Numbered from the stretch's first letter, positions 34,646-44,197 are shown. The stretch: DNA of 64,000 nucleotides from CAZMVY01 sp964617875 (GCA_964617875.1 CAZUAI010000011.1:1-64000); one strand, 5' to 3'. Notes: generated by a model from the letters alone, not told the origin. Numbers and translations are program-made.

Positions 34646-36682
34646 CTATGTTCTGAGCGTGTGCCGGCGCCACCAGCACAGGACGAGAATCGCCCACAGG
34701 ATGTCCGCTCGCTCGTGACGGCGGCGCAGGTGCTCGTGCCACAGGCGGTCGGCAACGCGCGGATCGATCCCCAGATCCGCGAGCACGTCGGCGCGGACGA
34801 CGTCGGCGTACAGCCCGCGCAACTCGTTTCGCAGGAACTCGCCGATCGGGACCTCGAAGCCCATCTTCCGGTGGCCGAGCACCTCGGCGGGCAGGCGGTC
34901 GCGATACGCATCGCGGAGGATGTGTTTCTGCGGGCCCGGGCGCGCCGGGTCGATCCTGTATTCGATCGGCAGGCTCGTCGTGAACTCCACGACCGCCGGA
35001 TCGAGGAACGGCACGCGGACCTCGAGGGCATGCAACATGCCGGCCGTGTCCACCTTGCACAGCATGTCCGCGGGCAGACTGAACGCGACGTCCGCCAGCA
35101 GCAGCGGTGTCAGCTCGTCGCGGCCCGCCTCTGTCGGCGTCAACATGCGTTCGCTCGTCGTGGCGCGGGCATCTTGCCTGCGTCCGGCCGCGGGCCGGCA
35201 ACCTGCACCACAAGGAGACGATTCTGACGGCGCCGGCGACGCGAAGCCGGGCGCGAGGTCCTCGGCGGCCTGCCGGAGCAGCGCGGCCAACGGCGGGGCC
35301 GGTCCGCCCGGGAGGAGCCCGGCCAGCGTCTCGGGCTCGGCGATCCGCGACCACGCCGCGTGACGTTCGAACGGGTCGGCCGAATCCGCCCGGAGCAGCT
35401 TGCGCGCCTGGCGGACGCGGTTCAGCCAACGGCTGGACTTGGCGGACGGCGCGGCCGCCAGCAGCGGCTCGATGAGCCAGCGCCGCACGAAACGGGGCAT
35501 CCGCCGATACCGCGCCAGATAGTGATGCCCCAGATACCGCCAGTACCCGCCGAACAGTTCGTCGCCCCCGTCGCCGCTGAGCGCAACCGTCACGTGACGC
35601 CGCGTGTGCAGGCTCACAAGGCTCGTCGGGATCAGCGAGCTGTCGGCGAACGGTTCGCCAAGGTGGTCGAGCAGCGCGGGAACCGCGCCGATCACGTCGC
35701 CGAACGTAAGCTTGAACTCGTGGTGCTCGGTGCCGTAGCGATCGGCGACGAGTCGCGCGTATCGCGTCTCGTCGTACTGCGGCTGGTCCGCGTAGCCGAT
35801 CGAAAACGTCTTCACGGTGCCGCCGGCCGCCGCCAGCTCGGAGACGACCACCGACGAATCCAGCCCGCCCGACAGAAACGCGCCGAGCGGCACATCCGCG
35901 ATCCGCCTCGCACGAACGGCGGCAGCAATGTGCCCGCGAAGCCGTTCCTGGGCCTCGGTATACGTGGGCGACGCCCCATCGCCCGCCGCGATGCGGTAGT
36001 AACGGCGCGGCGGACGAACGCCCGACGCATCGAACTCGAGCACATGCCCCGGCGGCAGCTTGTATACGCCCTGAAAGATGGTCAGTGGATGCGGAATAAA
36101 GCCGAGCGAGAGATACAGGTGCAGCGCTTCGCGATCGACCAGCGGTGTGCCGTCGAGCAGCGGGAGCAGCGCGCGCACCTCGCTGGCGAAGGCCAGACGC
36201 GGTGCCCCCGACGCGTCGCAGGCTGCGTAGTACAGCGGCTTCTTCCCGAACCGATCCCGAGCGACGAATCCCCGTCTGTCCGCAATATCCACGAACGCGA
36301 ACGCCCACATGCCGTTGAGCCGTGACAGCCCGTCCACGCCCCAGTGCATCATCGCGGCGAGCAGCGCCTCGGTGTCGCACCGCGTGTGGAACGTCGTCCG
36401 GCCCTCCAACTCACGGCGTACGTCGGTAAAGTTGTACACCTCACCGTTGTAGACGAGGTGCCAACGGCCCGTCGGGTCGGCGAAAGGCTGGTGCCCGGCG
36501 GCCGAGAGGTCGAGCACGGCGAGCCGCGTGTGGGCAAGCCCGACGGCGAAGCCCGCCGTGCGATGCTGCCAGAGGCCCTGGTCGTCGGGCCCGCGGTGCC
36601 GCAGGGCATCCCGGGCGGCGGCCAGCGACTCGGCCGGAACCGGTCGCCCGGAGAGATCTATCACGCCCGCGATCCCGCACAT
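34646..36682 (-). CDS. asnB: Asparagine synthase (glutamine-hydrolysing) with repeat-derived insertion
   Basis: 678 residues. The N-terminal nucleophile Cys2 (MCGIAGV) begins a class-II glutaminase domain (RHRGPDDQG, VYNGEVYNF, CDTEALLA). The synthetase PP-loop SGGLDSS lies near residue 265, followed by SIGYADQPQYDETRYA and SGDGGDELFGGYWRY. Many planctomycete relatives sit in exopolysaccharide or modification clusters, so the acceptor may be something other than free aspartate. Residues about 490-509 (CGAGCRPAAGRRQDARATTS) do not belong to the family: the DNA there is a palindromic repeat inserted in frame. The surrounding domain resumes directly (LLLADVAFSLPADMLCKVD). No partner genes are evident. 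Confidence 0.9.
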   Translation of the reverse strand: MCGIAGVIDLSGRPVPAESLAAARDALRHRGPDDQGLWQHRTAGFAVGLAHTRLAVLDLSAAGHQPFADPTGRWHLVYNGEVYNFTDVRRELEGRTTFHTRCDTEALLAAMMHWGVDGLSRLNGMWAFAFVDIADRRGFVARDRFGKKPLYYAACDASGAPRLAFASEVRALLPLLDGTPLVDREALHLYLSLGFIPHPLTIFQGVYKLPPGHVLEFDASGVRPPRRYYRIAAGDGASPTYTEAQERLRGHIAAAVRARRIADVPLGAFLSGGLDSSVVVSELAAAGGTVKTFSIGYADQPQYDETRYARLVADRYGTEHHEFKLTFGDVIGAVPALLDHLGEPFADSSLIPTSLVSLHTRRHVTVALSGDGGDELFGGYWRYLGHHYLARYRRMPRFVRRWLIEPLLAAAPSAKSSRWLNRVRQARKLLRADSADPFERHAAWSRIAEPETLAGLLPGGPAPPLAALLRQAAEDLAPGFASPAPSESSPCGAGCRPAAGRRQDARATTSERMLTPTEAGRDELTPLLLADVAFSLPADMLCKVDTAGMLHALEVRVPFLDPAVVEFTTSLPIEYRIDPARPGPQKHILRDAYRDRLPAEVLGHRKMGFEVPIGEFLRNELRGLYADVVRADVLADLGIDPRVADRLWHEHLRRRHERADILWAILVLCWWRRHTLRT
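35156..35214. repeat. Palindromic dispersed element inserted in asnB
   Basis: Read on the minus strand, the left arm CTTGTGGTGCAGGTTGCC and, inverted at the other end, the arm CGTGGCGCGGGCATCTTGCC flank a GC palindrome GGCCCGCGGCC. The left core TTGTGGTGCAGG is identical to those at 7640 and 56091. In the asnB frame it encodes CGAG...RQDARATT. This is the only copy in the window with both arms. Confidence 0.7.
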
Positions 36683-36927
36683 GAGGGCGATTCTTTCGCC
36701 TCAGGACCGGGAATGCAAGGCCGTGTGCCACTGCCCGGCCGGCGGTGCCCCCACCACGGGGGATCTTGCCGGACCGCACCGCGGCCACGGCGGCGGCACA
36801 CAGACGTGAGCCCGCCGGCGAAGACAGGACGCCGTCCGGTGAAGGACTTTCTCCGTCCCATATCGTTAGATCAAGTCGCGCCCCGGGCCGGCCGAAAAAC
36901 AGATGGTCTTGCCAGGAGCCGTGTTCT

Positions 36928-37779
36928 GTGGTCCAGGCCGAGCCGCAGATGGAGCTGATCTGTGAGGGTGAGCCGGTGCCCGGGGCGCCGTGTCCCGCCC
37001 TGTGCCGGGTCGGCGCCCGGCTTGAGCAGTTCGACGAACAGCTCCGGCTTGCCAGCCACGTTCAGCGGGATCTGCTGCCCGATCCGATGCCGTCTTCGCT
37101 GACGGCCTGCTTCCATGCCCTGTTCCTCCCGGCCGACCACGTCAGCGGCGACATCTACGACGTCGTGCGGCTCGACGAGGCCCATCTGGCGATCTCGCTC
37201 GCCGACGCCACCGGCCACGGCATGCCCGCGGCGCTGCTCACCGTCCTTATCAAACGGTTGTTCCGCGGCAAGGTCATCGAGAACGACAACTACCGCATCC
37301 TCGAGCCCGACGAAGTCCTGGCCAACATGAACCGCGAGATGCTCGAGATGAACCTGTCGCACTGCCAGTTCGTCACCGGCTCGCACGCGATCTACAACGA
37401 GCGGACGCGGCGCCTCCGCTGGTCCCGCGGCGGTCTGCCGCATCCGATTCTCGCGCCGGCCGATGCGCCCCCGGCCTTTGCCCGCAGCACGGGCGTTCTC
37501 CTCGGCGCGGTCGAGAGCCCGATCTTCGACGTGGCCGAAGCGACCCTGAACCCGGGCGACAAGCTCTACTTCTACACGGACGGGCTCGAGGCCCTGCTCT
37601 GCCGCCGCCGCGCCGGCGAGAACCCGTTCGACCTGTCCACCACCGCCTGGTTCAACACGCTCCGCGGACGCAGCCCGATGGAGGCCCTCGCCGAAATCGC
37701 CGAGACCCGCAGTACCCTGCGGCACGACGCCTGGCCCTGCGACGACATCACCGTCGTGTGCATCGAGTGTACGGCCTGA
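36928..37779 (+). CDS. SpoIIE-type PP2C serine phosphatase
   Basis: 283 residues from a GTG at 36928 that has AGGAG nine bases upstream; an in-frame ATG at 36949 is the alternative. An N-terminal Cys-containing lead (about 1-35) precedes a helical signalling segment (LEQFDEQLRLASHVQRDLLP, the usual start of the RsbU-like catalytic domain). Catalytic motifs: DHVSGDIYDVV (metal-binding Asp), LADATGHGMPAAL, YFYTDGLEA and CDDITVVCI. Such phosphatases dephosphorylate anti-anti-sigma factors, but no sensor domain or partner switch genes are seen next to it. The gene is divergent from asnB. Confidence 0.88.
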   Translation: MVQAEPQMELICEGEPVPGAPCPALCRVGARLEQFDEQLRLASHVQRDLLPDPMPSSLTACFHALFLPADHVSGDIYDVVRLDEAHLAISLADATGHGMPAALLTVLIKRLFRGKVIENDNYRILEPDEVLANMNREMLEMNLSHCQFVTGSHAIYNERTRRLRWSRGGLPHPILAPADAPPAFARSTGVLLGAVESPIFDVAEATLNPGDKLYFYTDGLEALLCRRRAGENPFDLSTTAWFNTLRGRSPMEALAEIAETRSTLRHDAWPCDDITVVCIECTA

Positions 37780-37826
37780 CGCCGTCGGGCCTTGTTCCGT
37801 CGTCGTCGCCTCCCCACAATGTCGGC

Positions 37827-38294
37827 ATGCCTTCGCTCCTCGCGGTCGATCTCGGCCTCAAGACCGGCCTCGCGCTCTACGGCCGGGACGGACGACTGAT
37901 CTGGTATCGCTCGCGGCATTTCGGCACCACGGAGCGCCTGCGGCGCGGCGTACACGGCGTGCTGGGCGGCACCCCGGACCTCTTGCGCCTCGTGATCGAG
38001 GGCGGCGGCGCGCTCGCCGTCGTCTGGGCCCGCGAGGCCGAGCGCCGCGGACTGGAGGTCCGCCGGACCAGCGCCGACGAATGGCGACGGCTGCTCCTGT
38101 ACCCACGCCAGCGTCGAAGCGGCGCCGACGCCAAGCGGCACGCGGCCGCTCTGGCCCGCCGGATCATCGCCTGGTCCGGCGCCGCCCGACCGACCTCCCT
38201 GCGGCACGATGCGGCCGAGGCCATTCTCATCGGCCTCTGGGCCGTCATCGACGCCGGGTGGCTCGAGGCCGTGCCGCGCGAGCTGCAACCATAG
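37827..38294 (+). CDS. Small RuvC/RNase H-fold protein, putative nuclease
   Basis: 155 residues. It begins with a ribonuclease-H-fold strand carrying the first acidic residue (LLAVDLGLKTGLALYG, Asp8), a second strand ends in Glu58 (RLVIEGGGAL), and a helix carries HDAAEAILIG with Asp128. This D-E-D spacing matches RuvC/YqgF-type nucleases, although the overall sequence is not clearly one named family. It would act on structured DNA or RNA. It follows the phosphatase gene by 47 bp on the same strand, so co-transcription is likely. A degenerate regulator derived from the fold is also possible. Confidence 0.6.
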   Translation: MPSLLAVDLGLKTGLALYGRDGRLIWYRSRHFGTTERLRRGVHGVLGGTPDLLRLVIEGGGALAVVWAREAERRGLEVRRTSADEWRRLLLYPRQRRSGADAKRHAAALARRIIAWSGAARPTSLRHDAAEAILIGLWAVIDAGWLEAVPRELQP

Positions 38295-38332
38295 ACGGGC
38301 GCCGTGCGGACGTGCGGCGGACGACAGGCCGT

Positions 38333-40846
38333 TCAGCGAGCGGCGGCGGCTGAACGAACCTCGACCGGGCCCAGCAGGCCCGACGGACGGCGATGGGCCG
38401 GGTCGTACCGGTTCGCCAGGGAATTGGTGACCTCGACCTCGAGTTCGTTTGTGCCCGCGCGAACCGCCCCGGTCGCATCCCATGTGTACGGCGCCCAGAA
38501 GCGGGGCCCGAGTGTGACGCCGTTCAGTCGAACAACCGCGAAGTCGCCCACGCGGCCGAGGTCCAGCTCGAAACGGCGGTCGCCGCGCTCGGCCATATCG
38601 AACGTCGCACGGTACGTCAGCGTCCCCGCGAACGACTCCAGGCTCCTGGACGAGACCCAGTCGCCCAGCGCCCGCCCGACGACCTTGCCGGCCGGGTCCG
38701 TCACCGTCCACGGCCCCGCCACGGCCACGCGGCGGGAAACGGGCGCCGTCGCCGCGATTGCCGCCGCCGTCGCCCCTGGCGCCACGGGCTGGCGCCGATC
38801 GACGCACAGCACGATGCTCTCACGCCGGCCGAGCCGCAGCGGCATCCTCATGCGGCCCGCATCGGCTCGCTCCACGGCGGCCGGGCAGAACCGCCCCGCC
38901 CACGCATCGAACCACTCCGCCCGCCCTGTGCAGCGGACCGCCACGGCCGTATCGATCGGCCCTTCCCCCTCGTTGACGAACAGGTAGAAGTCCACGCCGT
39001 GCTTGACCACGTGTGCGCAGCGCAGGTCCGCCGCCGGCGGATCGGCGACGACATCGCGCTGATCCGCGGGCACGAGCACGCCGGTCACCTCGCCACGACA
39101 GTGCCGGACCCGGCCTCCCGCCGCCTCGAAGGCCCGGATCCGCGCGGCCACCGGCTCGCCCGGCGGGGCATCGCGGTCCACGATCAGCGTCGTGTACCGC
39201 GCCTCGCCGACGACGAGCGCCGCCCCCTCGATGCGTGCCTGCTCGCAGAGCCGCCAGTCCTCGAGGTAGCTGTAATCGACCTGGTTCCGCAGGAGCCACT
39301 TCGCCGCCCGCCACGGCAGGTCGTTGTTGGACGCCAGGATAGCGACGTCGCACACCGGCCGGCTGTCCGTCAGCAGGCCGCACAGCCGCGTCGTGTAGTC
39401 GGCGAACAGGCGGTAGTGCGGCCACCACGCGTTGTGCGGCCCGACGTCCGGCGGGCGCTCCAGGACCCGGTCGTCGCGGATCGAATAGTAGAACGCGTGC
39501 GGATAGAGCAGGTTCACGCCGCGGACCATCAGCCAGTCCGCGAGCCACTTCATCTCCTCCATCGTGAGCTGCCAGCCGAACGCCCCATAGACCTCGTTGG
39601 CGTTGCGGCGGCGGCCGTCGTGCCGGGCGACGCTGCTCGAGCACTTGCCGAGGACGCTGTGCGGGCCCTCGACGGCCGACGGCGTGTTCGGCAGGACCGC
39701 CCGCCAGACGATGTCCTGGCCGGGGATCTGGAAGTGCCGCAGCGGCCGGATCTCCGCCCCGCCCGCCGGGTGCCCCGTCAGCGCCACACCGTGCGCGCCG
39801 CACCAGGCCGAGAGCGGGCGGTAGTAGGTCTCATCCAGGCGATCGGCGAGCGTCCGAGCGAAGTCCTCGCGGACCTTCCCCGTCTGCCCGCCGAGGTCGT
39901 AGAACAGCGCCGGCAGCAGCGGGAGGATCGAGTATCCGCGCCGCCGCTCGAAGTCGGCGGCAAACCCGCCGGTCCACGGCTTGAGCCCGCGGCGGCCGCG
40001 CCGCCCCAGCATGCTCGGCTCATCCGTGAACACGGCGATAACGGTCTTGCCGAAGTGATCCCTGAGGGCGTCATAGTAGACGTCATAGGCGAAGCGGAGG
40101 AACGCCTTCATCGCGTCGGGGTTCAGCAGATCGGCGGCGGGCGGGGCGCCCGGCTGGTTGTCCTCCTCGCCCTCGTGGACGCCGCGGATGCGGCCCTCTG
40201 ACGACACGCACGCGAACGTCATCACGCGCCACGCCCCGGCCGGCAGCGCGGCCGACGTGGCCCCGGGCTCGACGACGCGAACGCCCTGCGGATCGAGCGC
40301 GTTCTTGTCGTTCAGCCGCCGCGCGATCACCGTCGCGACGACGTCGCCGTCCGTCTTCAGCGGCACCGCCACCGGGGCCGGACCGGTGATGTCCTGGCTC
40401 ACGACCGCCAGCCCCTTCGCCGCAAATGCCGGGTTCGACCTGACCACCCGGCCGTGCGCTGAGCCGGACGGGTACATCCCTTCGTCGTAGAGGCACACGC
40501 GCATGCCCGTGCGGGCCGCCTCCTCCACCGCGACGCGGACGTGATGCAGCCATCGTTCGCCCATGTACGGGATCTCGGCGGGAAGCCCCATCCGCCCGTG
40601 GATGACGAAACCGTACACGCCGTGGGCGCGAAAATCCGCCAGTTGCCGCCGGATCTCGTCGTCGTCGAGGGCGTCGTTCCAGAACCAGAACGGCATCTGG
40701 CTGAACTCGGCGTTCGGGGCGAGCAGCTCGCGCCGCCAGTCCGGCCGTGAACCGACGGCCGGCGTGCAGCCCGCCAGCCACAACCCGGCAAGAACGAAAG
40801 CGGCTCCGCCAAGAGCCGCACGGCGATACGCCATCCAATCGCGCAT
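38333..40846 (-). CDS. GH106-like alpha-L-rhamnosidase, lipoprotein
   Basis: 837 residues with a lipobox signal (LWLAGC). The start of the body, FSQMPFWFWNDALDDDEIRR, and FRAHGVYGFVIHGRMGLP, PYMGERWLHHVRVAVEEA and LYDEGMYPSGSAHG are characteristic of GH106. An acid/base-type acidic site appears in IAVFTDEPSM. The middle has a Rossmann-like segment and the C terminus (about 700-837) a galactose-binding-type beta-sandwich (LTYRATFDMAERGDRRFELD). The family cleaves terminal rhamnose from plant or microbial polysaccharides. Convergent with the RuvC-fold gene across 38 bp. Confidence 0.85.
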   Translation of the reverse strand: MRDWMAYRRAALGGAAFVLAGLWLAGCTPAVGSRPDWRRELLAPNAEFSQMPFWFWNDALDDDEIRRQLADFRAHGVYGFVIHGRMGLPAEIPYMGERWLHHVRVAVEEAARTGMRVCLYDEGMYPSGSAHGRVVRSNPAFAAKGLAVVSQDITGPAPVAVPLKTDGDVVATVIARRLNDKNALDPQGVRVVEPGATSAALPAGAWRVMTFACVSSEGRIRGVHEGEEDNQPGAPPAADLLNPDAMKAFLRFAYDVYYDALRDHFGKTVIAVFTDEPSMLGRRGRRGLKPWTGGFAADFERRRGYSILPLLPALFYDLGGQTGKVREDFARTLADRLDETYYRPLSAWCGAHGVALTGHPAGGAEIRPLRHFQIPGQDIVWRAVLPNTPSAVEGPHSVLGKCSSSVARHDGRRRNANEVYGAFGWQLTMEEMKWLADWLMVRGVNLLYPHAFYYSIRDDRVLERPPDVGPHNAWWPHYRLFADYTTRLCGLLTDSRPVCDVAILASNNDLPWRAAKWLLRNQVDYSYLEDWRLCEQARIEGAALVVGEARYTTLIVDRDAPPGEPVAARIRAFEAAGGRVRHCRGEVTGVLVPADQRDVVADPPAADLRCAHVVKHGVDFYLFVNEGEGPIDTAVAVRCTGRAEWFDAWAGRFCPAAVERADAGRMRMPLRLGRRESIVLCVDRRQPVAPGATAAAIAATAPVSRRVAVAGPWTVTDPAGKVVGRALGDWVSSRSLESFAGTLTYRATFDMAERGDRRFELDLGRVGDFAVVRLNGVTLGPRFWAPYTWDATGAVRAGTNELEVEVTNSLANRYDPAHRRPSGLLGPVEVRSAAAAR

Positions 40847-40998
40847 TCACCAAGTGTCGTCGCCGCCGGCCACCCCCGTCAAGCCGGCTCATCGCCCGCC
40901 GCGGCTCAGGACGGTCGCATCCGGACGACTTGGCGTGCCGGCGCCGCAGTGTTACAGTCACGGGCGGCGCTGCGACCATCGGGCGCCCGGAACGCCTC

Positions 40999-41631
40999 AT
41001 GCTGGACTGGAATGAGTACGTCAAGATCTTTGTCGCGCTGCTGGTGATCACCGACCCGGTGGGCATCGTACCGGTCTTTCTCACGCTGACGTCGGGACGT
41101 TCGCCGCGCGAGCGGCACCGCGCGGCGCGGGCGGCGGCGATAGGGATGGCGGCCGTGCTCGTCGTCGCGGCCATCGCGGGCGGCGCGATCATGCGGGCGT
41201 TCGGAGCGGGAATCCCCGCGTTCCAGGTCGGCGCCGGGATCATCCTGCTCGTCATGGCCGTCGAGATGCTGCAGGCGCGCCTCGACAGCACGCGCCAGGC
41301 CCCCGGCGAGGCCGAGGAGGCCGAGGAAAAGGACGATGTGGCGATGGTGCCGCTGGCCGTTCCGTTGCTGGCGGGCCCGGGGGCGATCAGCACGGTGATC
41401 GTGTACGCGCACGGCGGCGCCGGCCGGTCGCACAGCCTCGCCGTGTGCGGCATTATCATCGTCGTGGCGACCATCGTCTGGTTGGCGCTGCGGCTCGCCG
41501 GGCCGATCGCCCGCGTGCTCGGGCGTACCGGCATCAACATCGCGAACCGGCTCATGGGTCTGATCCTGGCGGCGGTCGCCGTCGCGCTGGTGGCGGACGG
41601 GCTCAAGGGGCTCTTTCCCGGTCTTCGGTAG
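40999..41631 (+). CDS. MarC/YchE-family inner-membrane protein
   Basis: 210 residues, six predicted membrane segments. Family motifs include LVITDPVGIVPVFLTLTSGR near the N terminus, a mid-protein acidic loop (GEAEEAEEKDDVAMVPLAVPLLAGPGAI) in which the family's P-L-x-x-P-L-x-x-G-P-G-A motif is intact, and a C-terminal LMGLILAAVAVALVADGL. The physiological role of MarC proteins is not settled. It precedes two CNNM/CorC-type transporters on the same strand with a 24-bp gap, so they are probably one operon. Confidence 0.88.
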   Translation: MLDWNEYVKIFVALLVITDPVGIVPVFLTLTSGRSPRERHRAARAAAIGMAAVLVVAAIAGGAIMRAFGAGIPAFQVGAGIILLVMAVEMLQARLDSTRQAPGEAEEAEEKDDVAMVPLAVPLLAGPGAISTVIVYAHGGAGRSHSLAVCGIIIVVATIVWLALRLAGPIARVLGRTGINIANRLMGLILAAVAVALVADGLKGLFPGLR

Positions 41632-41655
41632 ACCGGGCCGGGCGCAGGGACGTCG

Positions 41656-42963
41656 ATGATCCGTCTTGCCGCGGAAAACGTCTTGCACCTGCTCGCGATC
41701 GGCGCCCTGCTGGTCGTCGTGGCGTTCTTCAGCGGGGCCGAAACGTCGCTTTTCACCCTCACGCGCCACCAGTTGAAGACCTTCCGCGCCGGCGCGAATC
41801 CGCTTCTTCGCCTTGCCGCCCGCCTCCTCGACAGGCCCCAGGAAACGCTGGTCACCATTCTCCTGGGCAACATGTCGGCCAACGTCCTGTTCTTCGCCTC
41901 GGCCTCCGTGCTGGTGATCAGCAGCGCCCGGTACGTGGGCGGCGTCACGAGCGCGGTCCTCGGCGTCGTGCCGGCGCTCGCGATCATCTTCTTCGGCGGC
42001 GTCCTGCCGAAGGTCTTCGCCGCCGCCTACCCGGCGTTCGTCGCCGGCCTGGTCGCCGGCCCGCTGTACGGCTTTCATCGCGTGATCCGGCCGGTCTGCG
42101 TCATCCTTCAGCGCGGGCTCGTCACGCCCGGCGTGCGCCTGCTCACGCCGCCGGGACGCGGGCCGCGCCCGGTCGGGCACGCCGAACTCAACGAGCTGCT
42201 GGAGCACTCGGCGGCGCAGGGCCTGCTCGCGCCCGGCGAGAGCGAGCTGCTCCGCGAGGTCGTCGAGCTGGGCACGATCCGGGCGCGCGAGATCGTCGTG
42301 CCGCGCGTGGACATGATCACGTTCGACATTACGCAGGGACGCGAGGCGTTTCTCGACCTCGTGCGCGCGAAACGGGTCAAGCGGGTCCCCGCCTGGCGCG
42401 ACCAGCCCGACAACATCGTCGGCATGCTCCACGCCCGCGACGTCCTGCTCAAGCCCGACGATCCGCTGGAAGACCTCCTCCGCCCGGCCTGGTTCGTGCC
42501 GGAGGCGAAAACGATCGACGGCCTCCTGCGCGACTTCCAGCACACGGGCCGCGAGATCGCCATCGCCGTGGACGAGTACGGCGGGATCACCGGCCTCCTC
42601 ACGCTCGAGGACGTGATCGCCGAGGTCGTCGGCGAGGTCTTCGAACTCGGCGAGGGCCCCCCGCCGCTCGTGCGGCAGATCGGCGAAGACGCATGGCTTG
42701 TCAGCGGCCGGCTGAGCATCCGCGAATGGGCGGAGGCGTTCGGCCAGCGGTTCGCGGACTTCGGCGTCGATACGATCGGCGGGCTGATCGCCGTGCGGCT
42801 CGGCCGCGTCGCCCGCGTCGGCGATGCGCTCAAGCTCCGCAACCTGCTCCTCACCGTGACGCGGGTGCTGCGCCACCGCATCGTCGAGGTGCGGCTGGAC
42901 CGGATCGCCGACGACGCGGACGGCCGGACCGCGCCCGCCGAACCGAAGGAGCCCCCGCCATGA
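41656..42963 (+). CDS. CNNM/CorC-type transporter (DUF21-CBS-CorC domain)
   Basis: 435 residues. A CNNM transmembrane (DUF21) domain (about 1-175) starts with AFFSGAETSLFTLTRHQL, the conserved acidic/Ser region. Two CBS repeats (about 205-330) contain LREVVELGTIRAREIVVPRV and VDEYGGITGLLTLEDVIAEV. The C terminus is a CorC_HlyC transporter-associated domain (WLVSGRLSIREWAEAFGQRF). Proteins of this type extrude Mg2+ or Co2+ or otherwise respond to metal or nucleotides. It overlaps the next paralogue by 4 bp. Confidence 0.9.
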   Translation: MIRLAAENVLHLLAIGALLVVVAFFSGAETSLFTLTRHQLKTFRAGANPLLRLAARLLDRPQETLVTILLGNMSANVLFFASASVLVISSARYVGGVTSAVLGVVPALAIIFFGGVLPKVFAAAYPAFVAGLVAGPLYGFHRVIRPVCVILQRGLVTPGVRLLTPPGRGPRPVGHAELNELLEHSAAQGLLAPGESELLREVVELGTIRAREIVVPRVDMITFDITQGREAFLDLVRAKRVKRVPAWRDQPDNIVGMLHARDVLLKPDDPLEDLLRPAWFVPEAKTIDGLLRDFQHTGREIAIAVDEYGGITGLLTLEDVIAEVVGEVFELGEGPPPLVRQIGEDAWLVSGRLSIREWAEAFGQRFADFGVDTIGGLIAVRLGRVARVGDALKLRNLLLTVTRVLRHRIVEVRLDRIADDADGRTAPAEPKEPPP

Positions 42964-43976
42964 TCGCCGTGGTTCCCGTTGCCACCGCGACGCTCCTGTT
43001 CTGGCTGGCGCTGTGCGTCGTCGGCGTGCTGCTCTCCGGGGCTTACAGCGGCATGGAGATCGGCTGTTACCGGCTGAGCGAGGTGCGGCTTCGCCTCGAG
43101 GCCGAGCGGCACGGGGGCTGGTGGCGGCGGCTCCTGGAACTCAACCGACACCGGGATCGGCTCATCTGCATCATCCTGATCGGAAACAGCTTCGCCGATT
43201 ACATCGCCACGGGATCGGCCACGGTCCTGCTCACCCGGATGGGCTTGTCGGAACGCGAGACCGAACTCTATGCCACGATCGCCCTGGCGCCGGCGCTGTT
43301 CGTCGTCGGCGAGATGATCCCCAAGGCCCTGATGCAGATTCGCGCCGACACGCTGACGGTCCGCGGCACGTGGCTGCTCGAAGGAAGCCGCTACCTGTTC
43401 ACGTACACCGGCCTGCTCGGGGCGGTGCAGGCCGCGACACGCGGCGTCCTGTGGCTCTTCGGCCATCGCGGAGAGGGGGCCGAGGTCCTTTCGCCCCACG
43501 AACGGATTCGCGCGATCCTCCTCGACCAGACGGCCAGCGGCCTGCTCAGCCCCGTCCAGCTCGACGTCGCCCGCAGCGTGCTCGACGTCCGCGAGGTCCG
43601 CACGCGCGAGGCCATGACGCCCATGAGCCGCGTCGTCATGATCGACGAGGACGCCGACCGCGAGCAGCTCGAGGAGGCCGCCGCGGGCAACGACTTCACG
43701 CGGCTGCTTGTCCACGCCTCGGGCGACCGACGGCGGATCATCGGGTTCGTCAACGTGATCGAGGTCCTGCTGCCGGAAGAGCCGGCCGGCGAACTCCGGC
43801 CCTTCATCCGGCCGATCGTCCACCTCGACGCCGACCGCCCCGTCAGCGCCTCGCTCGTCGCCCTGCGCGAGGCCCGCTGCCCGATGGGCCTCGTTCACGA
43901 CGTCCGCGGTCGTCCCATCGGCCTGGCCACCGTCAAGGACCTCGCCGAGAAGATCGTCGGCGACGTGACGCCGTAG
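42960..43976 (+). CDS. Second CNNM/CorC-type transporter, shorter
   Basis: 338 residues. A DUF21 domain (VLLSGAYSGMEIGCYRLSEV ... LFVVGEMIPKALMQIRADT) and two CBS-like repeats (LLSPVQLDVARSVLDVREVR and LVHDVRGRPIGLATVKDL), but no CorC_HlyC domain, unlike its neighbour. The ATG overlaps the preceding stop (ATGA), so the pair is translationally coupled and may form a heteromer, as seen for paired CBS-domain transporters in other bacteria. Metal specificity unknown. Confidence 0.88.
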   Translation: MIAVVPVATATLLFWLALCVVGVLLSGAYSGMEIGCYRLSEVRLRLEAERHGGWWRRLLELNRHRDRLICIILIGNSFADYIATGSATVLLTRMGLSERETELYATIALAPALFVVGEMIPKALMQIRADTLTVRGTWLLEGSRYLFTYTGLLGAVQAATRGVLWLFGHRGEGAEVLSPHERIRAILLDQTASGLLSPVQLDVARSVLDVREVRTREAMTPMSRVVMIDEDADREQLEEAAAGNDFTRLLVHASGDRRRIIGFVNVIEVLLPEEPAGELRPFIRPIVHLDADRPVSASLVALREARCPMGLVHDVRGRPIGLATVKDLAEKIVGDVTP

Positions 43977-44110
43977 GGCATGGGATTCGCGACGCCGGAC
44001 CGGCGATCCTCATTTCGAACAGGCCGGCTTCCTCGCGATGATCAAATGACGGGTTTCACGTGTTCCGGGTTCTCCTGCCTGGCGTCCGGCGGAAAACCCC
44101 GGAGGCGCGA

Positions 44111-44139
44111 TTCGTCCGCGAGGACGCTTCGGCTACAAT
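44111..44139 (+). promoter_or_regulatory. Promoter-like pair TTCGTC / TACAAT
   Basis: TACAAT at 44134-44139 with TTCGTC at 44111-44116, spacer 17 bp. It lies 58 bp upstream of the ADP-ribosylglycohydrolase start. Confidence 0.4.
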
Positions 44140-44197
44140 ACCGCACACGAAGGCTCGACGGACCGTTGGCCCCGAAGCGGGGCGAGGAGGTTGACGC

